Position numbers and translations under genes: made by a program. 24,643 bases of DNA from Pseudomonadota bacterium (lineage in GTDB: Bacteria > Pseudomonadota > Alphaproteobacteria > Caulobacterales > Aquidulcibacteraceae): assembly GCA_023410295.1 (NCBI GenBank), contig JAEYPY010000125.1, positions 1 to 24,643 of the forward strand, in the 5' to 3' direction. A model generated the notes under the pieces. The model saw nothing but the letters and a program-made list of their open reading frames with translations. It made no database searches and was not told where the DNA came from. Shown in pieces: positions 1 to 6,935 of the stretch (within the stretch, counting starts at the first letter, position 1; every line of letters begins with the position of its first letter).

Positions 1-888
1 GGTGCAACCAGGCCCGCAATGGGGGGCCCCGCGTCCGCGGCGGCGGCCGATCTTGCCGACGATAAGACGCGCGCGCGCAATATGGGTCTGCTCGGCGCCG
101 CTGTCGGTTTTGCATTCATCGCCGGCCCCGCACTTGGCGCCTTCCTGATTGGCGCAGAACCGACGCGCGCTGAGTTCGCTAATGTGTGCTACGTTTCTGC
201 CGGACTTGCGGCTGCGGCTGCGCTTTTTGCGCTGCTGCTCTTCCGCGAGACGCTGGCGAAAGCATCGCGCACCCAAGCGGGCGATCAACGCGTCAGCCGC
301 ACCGCCTTGCTGCGCTCTCGCCCTGCGCTGACGCGCTTCATTCTCGTCACCTTCCTGATGATCGCGGCGCAAGCGCTGATGGAAACGACGTTCGGTCTCT
401 GGGCCGATGTCGAACTCCGCTGGGGCCCGCGCGAGGTCGGTTGGACCCTGGCCGCGCTCGGCGTCGGCGCGGTGTTGCTGCAAGGCGGCGGCGCGGGCGC
501 GGCGGCGCGTATCCTCGGTGAGCGCATGACGCTGCTGATCGGGCTTGCGCTCTTCGCCAGTGGCTTTGGCGGCCTTGCGGTGTCGCATGAAGTCGCCACC
601 ATGGCGGTGTCGCTACTCGCGCTCACCATCGGGCTCGGCCTCGCCACGCCCGCGCTCAACGCGCTGATTGCTGAACAGGCGGAGGAGAAGGAGCGCGGCG
701 AGGTGATGGGCATTTCGCAATCGGCCTCCGCGTTCGGCCGCGTCGCTGGCCCGCTTGGCGCGGGCGTGCTGTTCGATACGCTCGGCTCCGGCGCGCCCTT
801 CGCCGCCGCGGCGCTGCTCATCCTGGCGGCGTTGTTCGTCGCGCTGGGTGAGCCGGCGAAAGCGGAAACCGCAGCGCTGCCGCGCTAA
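1..888 (+). CDS. MFS transporter, C-terminal part (5' end outside window)
   Basis: The frame is open from the first base, so the ATG at 19 is internal and the true start lies upstream. The visible part begins with an R-P-A-M-G-G-P segment. A charged loop (ADLADDKTRARNMG) follows, then a glycine-rich helix ending in FIAGPALGAFL. This is the conserved loop and helix 5 pattern of TetA-like 12-helix drug/proton antiporters of the major facilitator superfamily. About seven or eight hydrophobic segments follow, and the protein ends in a short Ala-rich tail. It should sit in the inner membrane and export or import a small molecule; the substrate cannot be read from the sequence. Its stop codon overlaps the stop of the convergent epmB gene by three bases. 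The family call is firm, the substrate unknown. Confidence 0.85.
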   Translation, partial: GATRPAMGGPASAAAADLADDKTRARNMGLLGAAVGFAFIAGPALGAFLIGAEPTRAEFANVCYVSAGLAAAAALFALLLFRETLAKASRTQAGDQRVSRTALLRSRPALTRFILVTFLMIAAQALMETTFGLWADVELRWGPREVGWTLAALGVGAVLLQGGGAGAAARILGERMTLLIGLALFASGFGGLAVSHEVATMAVSLLALTIGLGLATPALNALIAEQAEEKERGEVMGISQSASAFGRVAGPLGAGVLFDTLGSGAPFAAAALLILAALFVALGEPAKAETAALPR

Positions 889-1877
889 TCGTCGTACGTG
901 CGCCAAGCGCCGTCGCGATCGCGCACTTCGTACGTATCGCCGTCTTCGCGGACGCTCGGCGCGGCGAGCGGCGCTTTGCCGTGGCCGCCGGGAATGTCGA
1001 GCACATAGGTCGGCTGCGCGAGGCCGGAGGCGCGCTGATGTAGCTCGCGCGTCAGCGCCTGGCCTTCGGCGATGCTGCAGCGGAAGTGCGATGTGCCGGG
1101 CGCCTTGTCCAAATGGTGCAAGTAATAGGGCTTCACCCGCGCCTCGACCAAGCCGCGCATCAGCGCTTCCAGCGTATCGGCATCGTCATTGACGCCCTTC
1201 AGCAGCACACTTTGCGACAGCATCGGCACGCCAGCATCGACGATCCGCGCAACCGCCGCGCGCGCCTGATCGGTCAGTTCGCGCGGATGATTGGCGTGCA
1301 GCACGACGTATGTGGTCGCACCCTCAGTGCGCAGCGCTTCCACCAAATCGGGCGTCACACGCAGGGGATCGACCACGGGTACACGCGTATGCCAGCGGAT
1401 GATCTTCACGTGCGCGATCGCCGCTAGGCGCTTCGTCACCTCGTGCACGCGCCGCGCCGAAAGTAGAAATGGATCGCCGCCGGTCAGGATCACTTCCCAG
1501 ATGCGCGGCTGGCTGGCGATGTATGCGAGCGCTTCATCGAGCTCCGTGCCCGTCAGCGTGCCATCTCCTTGGGGCCCCACCATTTCGCGCCGGAAGCAGA
1601 AGCGGCAATAGACCGGGCAGACGTGCACCAATTTCAAAAGGCAGCGATCAGCATAGCGATGCACTACGCCCTTCACCGGCGAATGCGCGCCATCGCCGAT
1701 CGGATCGCTCATTTCATCGGCCGCGATTTCAAGCTCGCGCGGGTCCGGGCGGAACTGCGCCGCGATCGGATCGGCCGGGTCGTTCGCATCGATCAGCGCT
1801 TCCATTGCCGGCGTGATCGCCACCGCATAGCGCGCGGCGACTTCAGCCAGGGCATCGGATTTCGGCTTTGCGCTCAT
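885..1877 (-). CDS. epmB: EF-P (R)-beta-lysine aminomutase EpmB (KamA family radical SAM)
   Basis: Radical SAM enzyme that isomerises L-alpha-lysine to beta-lysine, the donor used by EpmA to modify elongation factor P. The iron-sulfur motif CPVYCRFC lies at about residues 87-94, with the three cysteines in CxxxCxxC spacing. An LTGGDP motif follows at about 131-136. The pyridoxal phosphate lysine sits in DIPGGHGK at about residue 301, as in lysine 2,3-aminomutases. At about 330 residues it matches the short EpmB form and lacks the extra length of catabolic aminomutases. I chose ATG 1877 over a TTG one codon upstream because it overlaps the upstream GNAT stop as TGATG, which suggests translational coupling. 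EpmA and efp within 3 kb make the EF-P role much more likely than lysine catabolism. Confidence 0.92.
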   Translation of the reverse strand: MSAKPKSDALAEVAARYAVAITPAMEALIDANDPADPIAAQFRPDPRELEIAADEMSDPIGDGAHSPVKGVVHRYADRCLLKLVHVCPVYCRFCFRREMVGPQGDGTLTGTELDEALAYIASQPRIWEVILTGGDPFLLSARRVHEVTKRLAAIAHVKIIRWHTRVPVVDPLRVTPDLVEALRTEGATTYVVLHANHPRELTDQARAAVARIVDAGVPMLSQSVLLKGVNDDADTLEALMRGLVEARVKPYYLHHLDKAPGTSHFRCSIAEGQALTRELHQRASGLAQPTYVLDIPGGHGKAPLAAPSVREDGDTYEVRDRDGAWRTYDD

Positions 1878-2371
1878 CAAGTCAATCCAAACGCCTTCGC
1901 GTAACGCACGCGCCCGCCCGTTTGCAGCGCCCCCGGCTTGAGCTCCAGCGCCATGAAGTGAGGGCCGGAGAAGGGAGCTTCCAACGATTCGGCCGCCGCC
2001 GCGGAGAAGCCGAAGCGTGGATAATAGTCCACGTGTCCCAGCACAATGACGGCGCTCAGCCCCAGCGCGGCGCAGCGCGCATTGCCGGCTCGAATGAGCG
2101 CCCCGCCGATGCCTTGGCCCTGAAACGCCGGCAGCACCGATACCGGCGCCAACGCCGCCGCGCGCAATGTCTCTCCGCCGCGCTCGATTGCCAGCGGCGA
2201 GTAGAGAATGTGCCCTGTGAGCGCGATTTCATTCGCCGCCACAAGCTCTACCAGCACATCGCCGTCCGCGCGCAGTTGCTCGACGAGGTTCGCTTCATCG
2301 TCCCGCCCGAAAGCATGGCGGATAATCTGCCGGATGGCGGCGAAATCTGCAAAAGTGGCGTCGCGGATCAT
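1877..2371 (-). CDS. GNAT family N-acetyltransferase (YhbS-like)
   Basis: A 164-residue single-domain GNAT acetyltransferase that should move an acetyl group from acetyl-CoA to an amine. The acetyl-CoA loop is visible as LPAFQGQGIGGALI (Q-x-x-G-I-G) near residue 100. It is followed by an IVLGHVDYYPRFGF segment, the 'G-x-x-x-Y-Y-x-R-F-G-F' signature of YhbS-type members. It lies immediately upstream of epmB with stop and start fused as TGATG, so the two are probably co-translated. A link to EF-P modification is only suggested by position. The substrate is unknown. The divergent secreted-protein gene starts 48 bases away, so the two genes share a very short promoter region. Confidence 0.85.
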   Translation of the reverse strand: MIRDATFADFAAIRQIIRHAFGRDDEANLVEQLRADGDVLVELVAANEIALTGHILYSPLAIERGGETLRAAALAPVSVLPAFQGQGIGGALIRAGNARCAALGLSAVIVLGHVDYYPRFGFSAAAAESLEAPFSGPHFMALELKPGALQTGGRVRYAKAFGLT

Positions 2372-2372
2372 C

Positions 2373-2378
2373 TATAAT
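2373..2378 (+). promoter_or_regulatory. Candidate -10 box for the secreted protein gene
   Basis: An exact TATAAT lies 42 bases before the ATG at 2420, in the 48-base gap between divergent genes. No convincing -35 hexamer is seen 16-18 bases upstream, so this is only a candidate. Confidence 0.3.
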
Positions 2379-2419
2379 CTATGCTTAGAACGATCAGTTG
2401 GATTGGGGAAAGGTCGAAC

Positions 2420-3253
2420 ATGCGCAAGCGGCTCGCCGTGTTGGTCGCGCTCGCGACCTGGTCCGCAAGCAGCATCGCTTCTGCGCAAGATTTCTGCGCG
2501 GAGGTAAAGGGTCTGCTGACGGCGGCGCAAACCGAATTTGGCCAGATCATGGGGCAGGAGATTGGCAGCCCTTCAACGCAGATGCGCGTGTTCGAGGGGA
2601 TGGAGAGCCTGCATGGAGCCGACGCATGCGCCGTCGCGCAGCAGACCCATGAAGGCCGTCGCTTCTCAACGAGCTACACCTGCGCCGGTTTGGGCGAAGA
2701 TTCGGACCAAGGCATCCGCCAGCTCGCCGCCAGCGTGAGCTCATGTCTCGATCTGACGGCCTGGGCCGAACAACAACAGCCGGATGGGCGCGGCCCATGG
2801 ATCTCGCAGTACGGCCTCATTCGCCTCACCATCTCACGCAATCGCGAGCGCGCCTTGGCATTGGGCGTCGAGGTGTTTCGCGACGCCGACGGCGCGGTGA
2901 TGGGCTCGCCGCTTCGTGGAGACAGTGTCGCGGGGGACGGTTCTCATCGTTGTACGCCCAAATCGCCCGAACAGATCGCGAGCCTTTTCGCGATGTATGC
3001 CGCGCGGCCCGGCGCGGAGCGGTTCGAAGACGATCAGTTCATCGGCTACACCAACAGTCAAACACTGCCTGTCGTAGCCTTCATCACGCGGCCAAGTCAT
3101 CCAGCGCATCCGGCGATTATCGTGCGAAGCGTCGAGGAGCGTGATGGAAACGTCCTTATTCACGCGAGGGGTGATTTCGCCGGCGATTGCGCTGCGTTTC
3201 TAGAATTATTGGCCCAGGTGGATGCGATGAATCGCAATGTGAGCCGCAACTAG
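2420..3253 (+). CDS. Secreted protein of unknown function
   Basis: I do not recognise this family. The start at 2420 is preferred over 2381 because it has an AGG-rich ribosome binding site six bases upstream (around 2404-2413). It also begins directly with a signal peptide: MRKRLAVLVALATW, then small residues ending in ASA-Q before DFCAEV. The mature protein is about 255 residues, predicted periplasmic. It carries several scattered cysteines (DFC, DACA, YTCAG, SSCLD, HRCTP, GDCAA) that could form disulfides after export. There are no membrane segments after the signal and no catalytic motif I can name. It interrupts the epmB/epmA region on the opposite strand. Its stop shares the palindromic CTAG with the epmA stop. 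Confidence 0.75.
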   Translation: MRKRLAVLVALATWSASSIASAQDFCAEVKGLLTAAQTEFGQIMGQEIGSPSTQMRVFEGMESLHGADACAVAQQTHEGRRFSTSYTCAGLGEDSDQGIRQLAASVSSCLDLTAWAEQQQPDGRGPWISQYGLIRLTISRNRERALALGVEVFRDADGAVMGSPLRGDSVAGDGSHRCTPKSPEQIASLFAMYAARPGAERFEDDQFIGYTNSQTLPVVAFITRPSHPAHPAIIVRSVEERDGNVLIHARGDFAGDCAAFLELLAQVDAMNRNVSRN

Positions 3254-4224
3254 GCGTAGGGCGTCCACAGTACGTCATTGATATGCCGCGCGCCGGTGGC
3301 CAGCATCACCAAGCGATCAAACCCCATGGCGACGCCGCTCGCCGGCGGCATATGCGCGAGGGCGGCGAGGAAGTCTTCATCGATCGGCCAGCGCTGGCGG
3401 TAGCGCCGCTCCTTCTCATCCATCGCCGCCATAAGCCGCGCGCGCTGTTCGACCGGATCATTCAATTCGCCAAACCCGTTCGCCAGCTCCACGCCGCAAG
3501 CATAAAGCTCGAACCGCTCCGCCAAGCGCGGATCCATCGCGCAGCGCCGCGAGAGCGCGGCTTCCGAGACCGGGTACTCGTACAAGAACGTCGGCACGTC
3601 GCGCCCAAGGGAAGGCTCGATTTTCTGTGTAAGCACGCGCGCGAAGATGTCTGAAAAGGTATCGTCGGCGCGAATATCGACGCCGGACTTCGCAAACGCG
3701 CCGATGTCGCCGTCATACATCTTCTCGATATCGGCCAAGCCATCGAACGCCCAGCTCATGTGCAGCTTGCGCGGCTCTTCAAACACCGAGCAGGGCTCGG
3801 CGCGCCATTGCATCGTCTCCGTGCCGATCTCACGGCAGGCTACGCGCACGATCTCGATGCAATCGTCCATGATCTTCTCGTACGGCGCATCGGCGCGGTA
3901 CCATTCGATCATCGTGAACTCGGGCGCATGCAGCGGGCCGGTCTCGCCCTTCCGCCAGCACTTGCCGAGATAGAAGATGCGGGTCTCGCCAGCGGCGAGA
4001 AGCCGCTTCATCGCAAATTCCGGGCTGGTGTGCAGATAGCCGCCATCGGCCGCGATGGCCTCGATGTGCGTTTCGGCGCCCGGGGAGGGGACGACCAGGT
4101 TCGGCTCAACCTCGGTGAACCCCTCCGCTTCGAACCAGCCCCGCACGGCCCGGAGGATCGCCACGCGGGCGTCCAGAAACGGCTTGCGGTCCGAATGCCG
4201 GGCCTTGTCCCAGTAGGGGCTCAT
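3250..4224 (-). CDS. epmA: EF-P lysyltransferase EpmA (GenX/PoxA)
   Basis: A class II lysyl-tRNA synthetase paralogue that attaches (R)-beta-lysine to a conserved lysine of elongation factor P. The protein is 324 residues, the usual EpmA length, and consists only of the catalytic core with no N-terminal anticodon-binding domain. Class II motifs are visible: a motif 2 region YLGKCWRKGETGPLHAPEFTMIEWYRA and a motif 3 region ASGVAMGFDRLVMLATG near the C-terminus. The GVELANGFGELNDP segment is typical of LysRS-like active sites. It is divergent from efp across a 151-base gap, with epmB 1.4 kb downstream. The start ATG lies one base after a GC-rich hairpin whose 3' arm supplies the only good Shine-Dalgarno sequence, so its translation may be structure-sensitive. 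Confidence 0.95.
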   Translation of the reverse strand: MSPYWDKARHSDRKPFLDARVAILRAVRGWFEAEGFTEVEPNLVVPSPGAETHIEAIAADGGYLHTSPEFAMKRLLAAGETRIFYLGKCWRKGETGPLHAPEFTMIEWYRADAPYEKIMDDCIEIVRVACREIGTETMQWRAEPCSVFEEPRKLHMSWAFDGLADIEKMYDGDIGAFAKSGVDIRADDTFSDIFARVLTQKIEPSLGRDVPTFLYEYPVSEAALSRRCAMDPRLAERFELYACGVELANGFGELNDPVEQRARLMAAMDEKERRYRQRWPIDEDFLAALAHMPPASGVAMGFDRLVMLATGARHINDVLWTPYA

Positions 4225-4225
4225 T

Positions 4226-4248
4226 CCCCTCTCCCTTGCGGAGAGGGG
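4226..4248. repeat. REP-like palindrome, 9-bp stem, overlapping epmA ribosome binding site
   Basis: CCCCTCTCC (4226-4234) and GGAGAGGGG (4240-4248) form a perfect 9-bp inverted repeat around a five-base loop. On the minus strand the right-hand arm reads GGAGAGGGG directly before A-ATG of epmA and contains its Shine-Dalgarno. Palindromes of this CCCTCTCC...GGAGAGGG type are widely dispersed in GC-rich bacterial genomes. Related ones occur here at 7297 and 17775. Confidence 0.7.
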
Positions 4249-4343
4249 GTGGGACCAGGCCAGGAGGCAGAGCCCCGCTTTCCTGTACGCGCGAAACTCG
4301 CTAGAGAACCCCGCAATTCCGGTCCTTTCGGGTCTGTTCAGGG

Positions 4344-4362
4344 CGCGCCGAGCCCCGGCGCG
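4344..4362. repeat. 7-bp inverted repeat just before the efp ribosome binding site
   Basis: CGCGCCG (4344-4350) and CGGCGCG (4356-4362) pair around a five-base loop. The efp Shine-Dalgarno GAGG is at 4367-4370 and the GTG start at 4376. The hairpin would lie in the efp leader; whether it regulates anything is unknown. Confidence 0.4.
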
Positions 4363-4375
4363 GAGTGAGGTTTAC

Positions 4376-4951
4376 GTGGTCAAAGTCATCGCCAGCGACG
4401 TCCGCAAAGGCAACGTGCTCGAGCACGAGGACGGCAAGCTCTACGTGGTCATGAGCCACGAAACCTTCCGGCCGGGCAAGGGCACCCCGACCACGACCAT
4501 CGTCATGCGCCGCATCGTCGACGGGGTGAAGACCACCGCCGTGTTCAAGACCACGGACGCGCTGGAGAAGGCGTTCGTCGAGCAGATCAAGCACACCTAC
4601 CTTTATGACGACGGCGACGCCGGCCTCGTTTTCATGAACCCGACCACGTACGAGCAGGTGCACCTGACGCGCGACATGGTCGGCGATTCCATCGCCTACC
4701 TGCAGCCGGAAATGGTGGTCGATCTCACCATGTTCGACGGCCAAGCGCTCTCAATCGAACTGCCGCCGCGGATCACCGCCACCATCGAAACCACTGAGCC
4801 CGTAGTGAAGGGCCAGACCGCGTCTTCGTCCTACAAGCCGGCGATGCTGGATATCGGCGTGCGCACCATGGTGCCGCCGCACATCGAAGCCGGCACGCGC
4901 ATCGTGGTCTCGACCGAAGACGGCTCTTACGTCGAGCGCGCGAAGGACTAA
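4376..4951 (+). CDS. efp: Translation elongation factor P
   Basis: EF-P binds the ribosome between the P and E sites and relieves stalling at consecutive prolines. The 191-residue protein has the full three-domain length. An N-terminal KOW-like domain carries the exposed loop RPGKGTP, with the modifiable lysine at residue 35 (equivalent to E. coli Lys34). The central domain contains TYLYDDGDAGLVFMNPTTYEQ. The C-terminal OB-fold domain includes GQTASSSYKPAMLDIG and ends ISTEDGSYVERAKD-like. The lysine, with EpmA and EpmB encoded alongside, indicates the beta-lysylation route and not rhamnosylation of an arginine or the 5-aminopentanol route. The start is GTG with GAGG five bases upstream. It heads a same-strand gene run, but the next genes have no known tie to translation. 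Confidence 0.97.
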   Translation: MVKVIASDVRKGNVLEHEDGKLYVVMSHETFRPGKGTPTTTIVMRRIVDGVKTTAVFKTTDALEKAFVEQIKHTYLYDDGDAGLVFMNPTTYEQVHLTRDMVGDSIAYLQPEMVVDLTMFDGQALSIELPPRITATIETTEPVVKGQTASSSYKPAMLDIGVRTMVPPHIEAGTRIVVSTEDGSYVERAKD

Positions 4952-4960
4952 GCTCGGCCC

Positions 4961-5422
4961 ATGGCCGAGATTTTCACCGTGCGCCGTCTCGAGCGCGGCG
5001 ATGTTGCGCTCTTCCGGGCGATGAATGCGCTGTTTGGCGCGGTGTTCGAGGACGCTGAGTCGTACGCCAGCGCCTCGCCGGACGATGCGTACGTTGAAGC
5101 GCTCTTGGGCAAGCCGCACGTGATCCCGCTTGTAGCGCTGGAAGGCGAGACGGTGATCGGCGCGCTCGTCGCCTATGAACTGGAAAAGTTCGAACAGGCG
5201 CGCAGCGAAGTCTATATCTACGATCTCGCCGTTGATGAAGCGCATCGCCGCCAAGGCGTGGCGACGGCGCTGATCGATCATCTGCGCGCCATCGCCCGCG
5301 AGCGCGGCGCCTGGGTGATCTATGTTCAGGCCGATTATGGCGACGAGCCGGCGATTGCGCTCTACACCAAGCTCGGCGCGCGTGAAGACGTGATGCACTT
5401 CGACATCAAGCCCGAGGAGTGA
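4961..5422 (+). CDS. AAC(3)-I family aminoglycoside 3-N-acetyltransferase homologue
   Basis: A 153-residue GNAT enzyme that closely follows the AAC(3)-I aminoglycoside acetyltransferases along its whole length. The family block KFEQ-R-SE-YIYDLAV is present at about residues 85-103. The acetyl-CoA loop HRRQGVATALI follows at about 107-117. The C-terminal stretches YVQADYGDEPAIALYTKLG and VMHFDI also match the pattern I recall for AAC(3)-Ia. By family it should acetylate the 3-amino group of gentamicin-type aminoglycosides using acetyl-CoA. I see no integron attC site, insertion sequence or composition shift, so this looks like a resident chromosomal gene. It starts ten bases after efp without a clear ribosome binding site, and a beta-lactamase gene follows six bases after its stop. 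Activity on clinical drugs is unproven. Confidence 0.85.
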   Translation: MAEIFTVRRLERGDVALFRAMNALFGAVFEDAESYASASPDDAYVEALLGKPHVIPLVALEGETVIGALVAYELEKFEQARSEVYIYDLAVDEAHRRQGVATALIDHLRAIARERGAWVIYVQADYGDEPAIALYTKLGAREDVMHFDIKPEE

Positions 5423-5428
5423 CGCACC

Positions 5429-6361
5429 ATGCCGCTTCGTCTCACGCGCCGCTCCGCTCTGCTTGGCGGGCTTGCGCTGTCCGCGTGCGCTTCGCCCGAG
5501 CAAGAGGGGCATGCGGTATACGCGCCGCCGCCGAACGATCCGCGCTTTGCCGCGATTGAGCAGCGCATCGGCGGACGCGTCGGCGTCGCTGCATGGAATA
5601 CGGCCAATGACGCTTGGCTCACGCACCGTGCACACGAGCGCTTCGCCATGTGCTCGACGTTCAAATGGCTGCTCGCCGCACAAATGCTGCAGCTGGCCGA
5701 ACGGCAGCCCGATCTGCTTTCCGACCGCGTGCTCTATCGCGAGCAAGATTTGCTGAACTACGCGCCGGTCACGCGTGAGCGTTTCGGCCATGGCCCGATG
5801 GGCATAGGCCAGATGAGCGTGGAAGAGCTTTGCGCCGCCGCCGTCACCGTCAGCGACAACACCGCAGCCAATCTTCTACTGCAAGGCGCGGCGATGGGAC
5901 CCGAGGGCTTCACCCGGTTTCTGCGCAGCAACGGCGATGGCATTTCACGGCTCGATCGCCTCGAGCCGGAGCTCAACGAGAATCTCCCCGGCGATGAACG
6001 CGATACGACGACGCCCGAGATCATGGCGCGTAACCTGCGCTCGCTTCTGCTCGGCCATGTCGAGCTTGGTTCGCCGCCACTCAACGAAACCTCGCGAGAG
6101 AAGCTGATCGGCTGGATGATCGAAAGCCCCACGGGCCGCGAACGCCTGCGCGCCGGTCTGCCCACCACATGGCGCGCTGGCGACAAGACCGGCACGGGCG
6201 GTGAAACCAACAACGCCACCAACGATGTCGCCATCGCCTGGCCGCCGAACAGCGCGCCCATCGTCATTGCTGCTTATCTCAGTCACAGCATCGCCGATCC
6301 CGCCGCGCGCACCGCCGCGCACGCCGAGATCGGCCGCATCGTCGCCGAGGAGTGGGGCTAA
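5429..6361 (+). CDS. Class A beta-lactamase, predicted Tat-exported lipoprotein
   Basis: Serine beta-lactamase that hydrolyses beta-lactams in the periplasm. All class A motifs are present. S-T-F-K is at residues 76-79 (Ambler Ser70-Lys73) and S-D-N at 142-144 (Ambler 130-132). E-P-E-L-N is at 179-183 (the Glu166-Asn170 omega loop) and K-T-G at 253-255 (Ambler 234-236). The residue before the catalytic serine is cysteine (Ambler 69), but position 238 is glycine, so the Cys69-Cys238 disulfide of KPC-type carbapenemases cannot form. The N-terminus TRRSALLGGLALSAC combines a twin-arginine motif with a lipobox ending at Cys20, suggesting Tat export and membrane anchoring. GAGGAG at 5414-5419 is the ribosome binding site. 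Its spectrum cannot be told from sequence. Confidence 0.95.
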   Translation: MPLRLTRRSALLGGLALSACASPEQEGHAVYAPPPNDPRFAAIEQRIGGRVGVAAWNTANDAWLTHRAHERFAMCSTFKWLLAAQMLQLAERQPDLLSDRVLYREQDLLNYAPVTRERFGHGPMGIGQMSVEELCAAAVTVSDNTAANLLLQGAAMGPEGFTRFLRSNGDGISRLDRLEPELNENLPGDERDTTTPEIMARNLRSLLLGHVELGSPPLNETSREKLIGWMIESPTGRERLRAGLPTTWRAGDKTGTGGETNNATNDVAIAWPPNSAPIVIAAYLSHSIADPAARTAAHAEIGRIVAEEWG

Positions 6362-6642
6362 TGCCGTGGTTTCGTTGTTTCATTCGCGGCGAGAATTTTC
6401 CACTGGAGCTGGATGGCAAGCGGCAAGCCACAGGCTTCTACACAACGCGCTATGTCGAGGCCGCCGATGAGGGGGACGCCGAACTCAAGGCTGTGAATGT
6501 GCTACGCGACGACCCTGCACTGAAGGTTCCTCCCGGCACGCCGGGTGTCGAGCACGCGATGGTCTATGTCGAAGAAATCGAGCTAGTCGACGGCCCAAGC
6601 GCACCGAATGCTGGGTTCACATTCTTCGTAGAGGGCACTTGA
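6361..6642 (+). CDS. Small protein with GFYTTRYVEA motif, first of a tandem paralogous pair
   Basis: A 93-residue soluble protein I cannot assign to a named family. It starts at ATG 6361, whose A is the last base of the beta-lactamase stop codon, so translation is probably coupled. The next gene is a clear paralogue. Both share the order WFR-F---GE-FP-----G----GFYTTRYVEA, then an acidic helix, a V-E-E-V/I-E strand and a G-F-FF ending. The duplicated layout suggests a small alpha/beta fold. There is no signal peptide, membrane segment, cysteine pair or catalytic motif. Position between a beta-lactamase and an ArsC-type reductase does not by itself give a function. The alternative start at 6352 would extend back into the beta-lactamase gene and is less likely. 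Confidence 0.75.
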   Translation: MPWFRCFIRGENFPLELDGKRQATGFYTTRYVEAADEGDAELKAVNVLRDDPALKVPPGTPGVEHAMVYVEEIELVDGPSAPNAGFTFFVEGT

Positions 6643-6935
6643 TGGCTTGGTTTCGCTTGTTCGCCTGCGGCGAGGATTTTCCCGTCATCATCGATGGCAA
6701 TGTCGAGATCGTCGGCTTCTACACCACGCGCTACGTCGAGGCCGAGACAGCCGGCGAAGCCGAGGCGATCGCATCGGAGATGCTGTTCGAGGACGAAGAC
6801 CTGCAGCCGCCGCCCGGATACGATGAATATCAACCGCGGCTCGTGTTCGAAGAAGTCGAGCAAGTCGCTGAGCCGATCGACATCAATGACGGTTTTTCAT
6901 TCTTCCCGATGGATGAGGACGAGGAGGATTATTGA
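6642..6935 (+). CDS. Small acidic protein with GFYTTRYVEA motif, second of the pair
   Basis: A 97-residue paralogue of the preceding gene, joined to it by a one-base overlap (TGATG) at 6642. It begins MAWFRLFACGEDFPVIIDG and repeats GFYTTRYVEAE exactly where its neighbour has GFYTTRYVEAA. The C-terminal half is strongly acidic (FEDEDLQPPPGYDEYQP, then FPMDEDEEDY at the end). The acidic tail is absent from the first copy, so the two have diverged in charge and probably in partner. No ORF-internal signal, membrane helix or metal motif is seen. The stop overlaps the start of the arsC-like gene, again as TGATG, making a chain of three coupled genes after the beta-lactamase. The function is not recognised. 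Confidence 0.75.
   Translation: MAWFRLFACGEDFPVIIDGNVEIVGFYTTRYVEAETAGEAEAIASEMLFEDEDLQPPPGYDEYQPRLVFEEVEQVAEPIDINDGFSFFPMDEDEEDY

Noticed and set aside
4751..5791. Minus-strand frame of 346 codons opposite efp, aac(3)-I-like and bla
   Set aside because: Covers three clearly coding plus-strand genes; no domain or start context.
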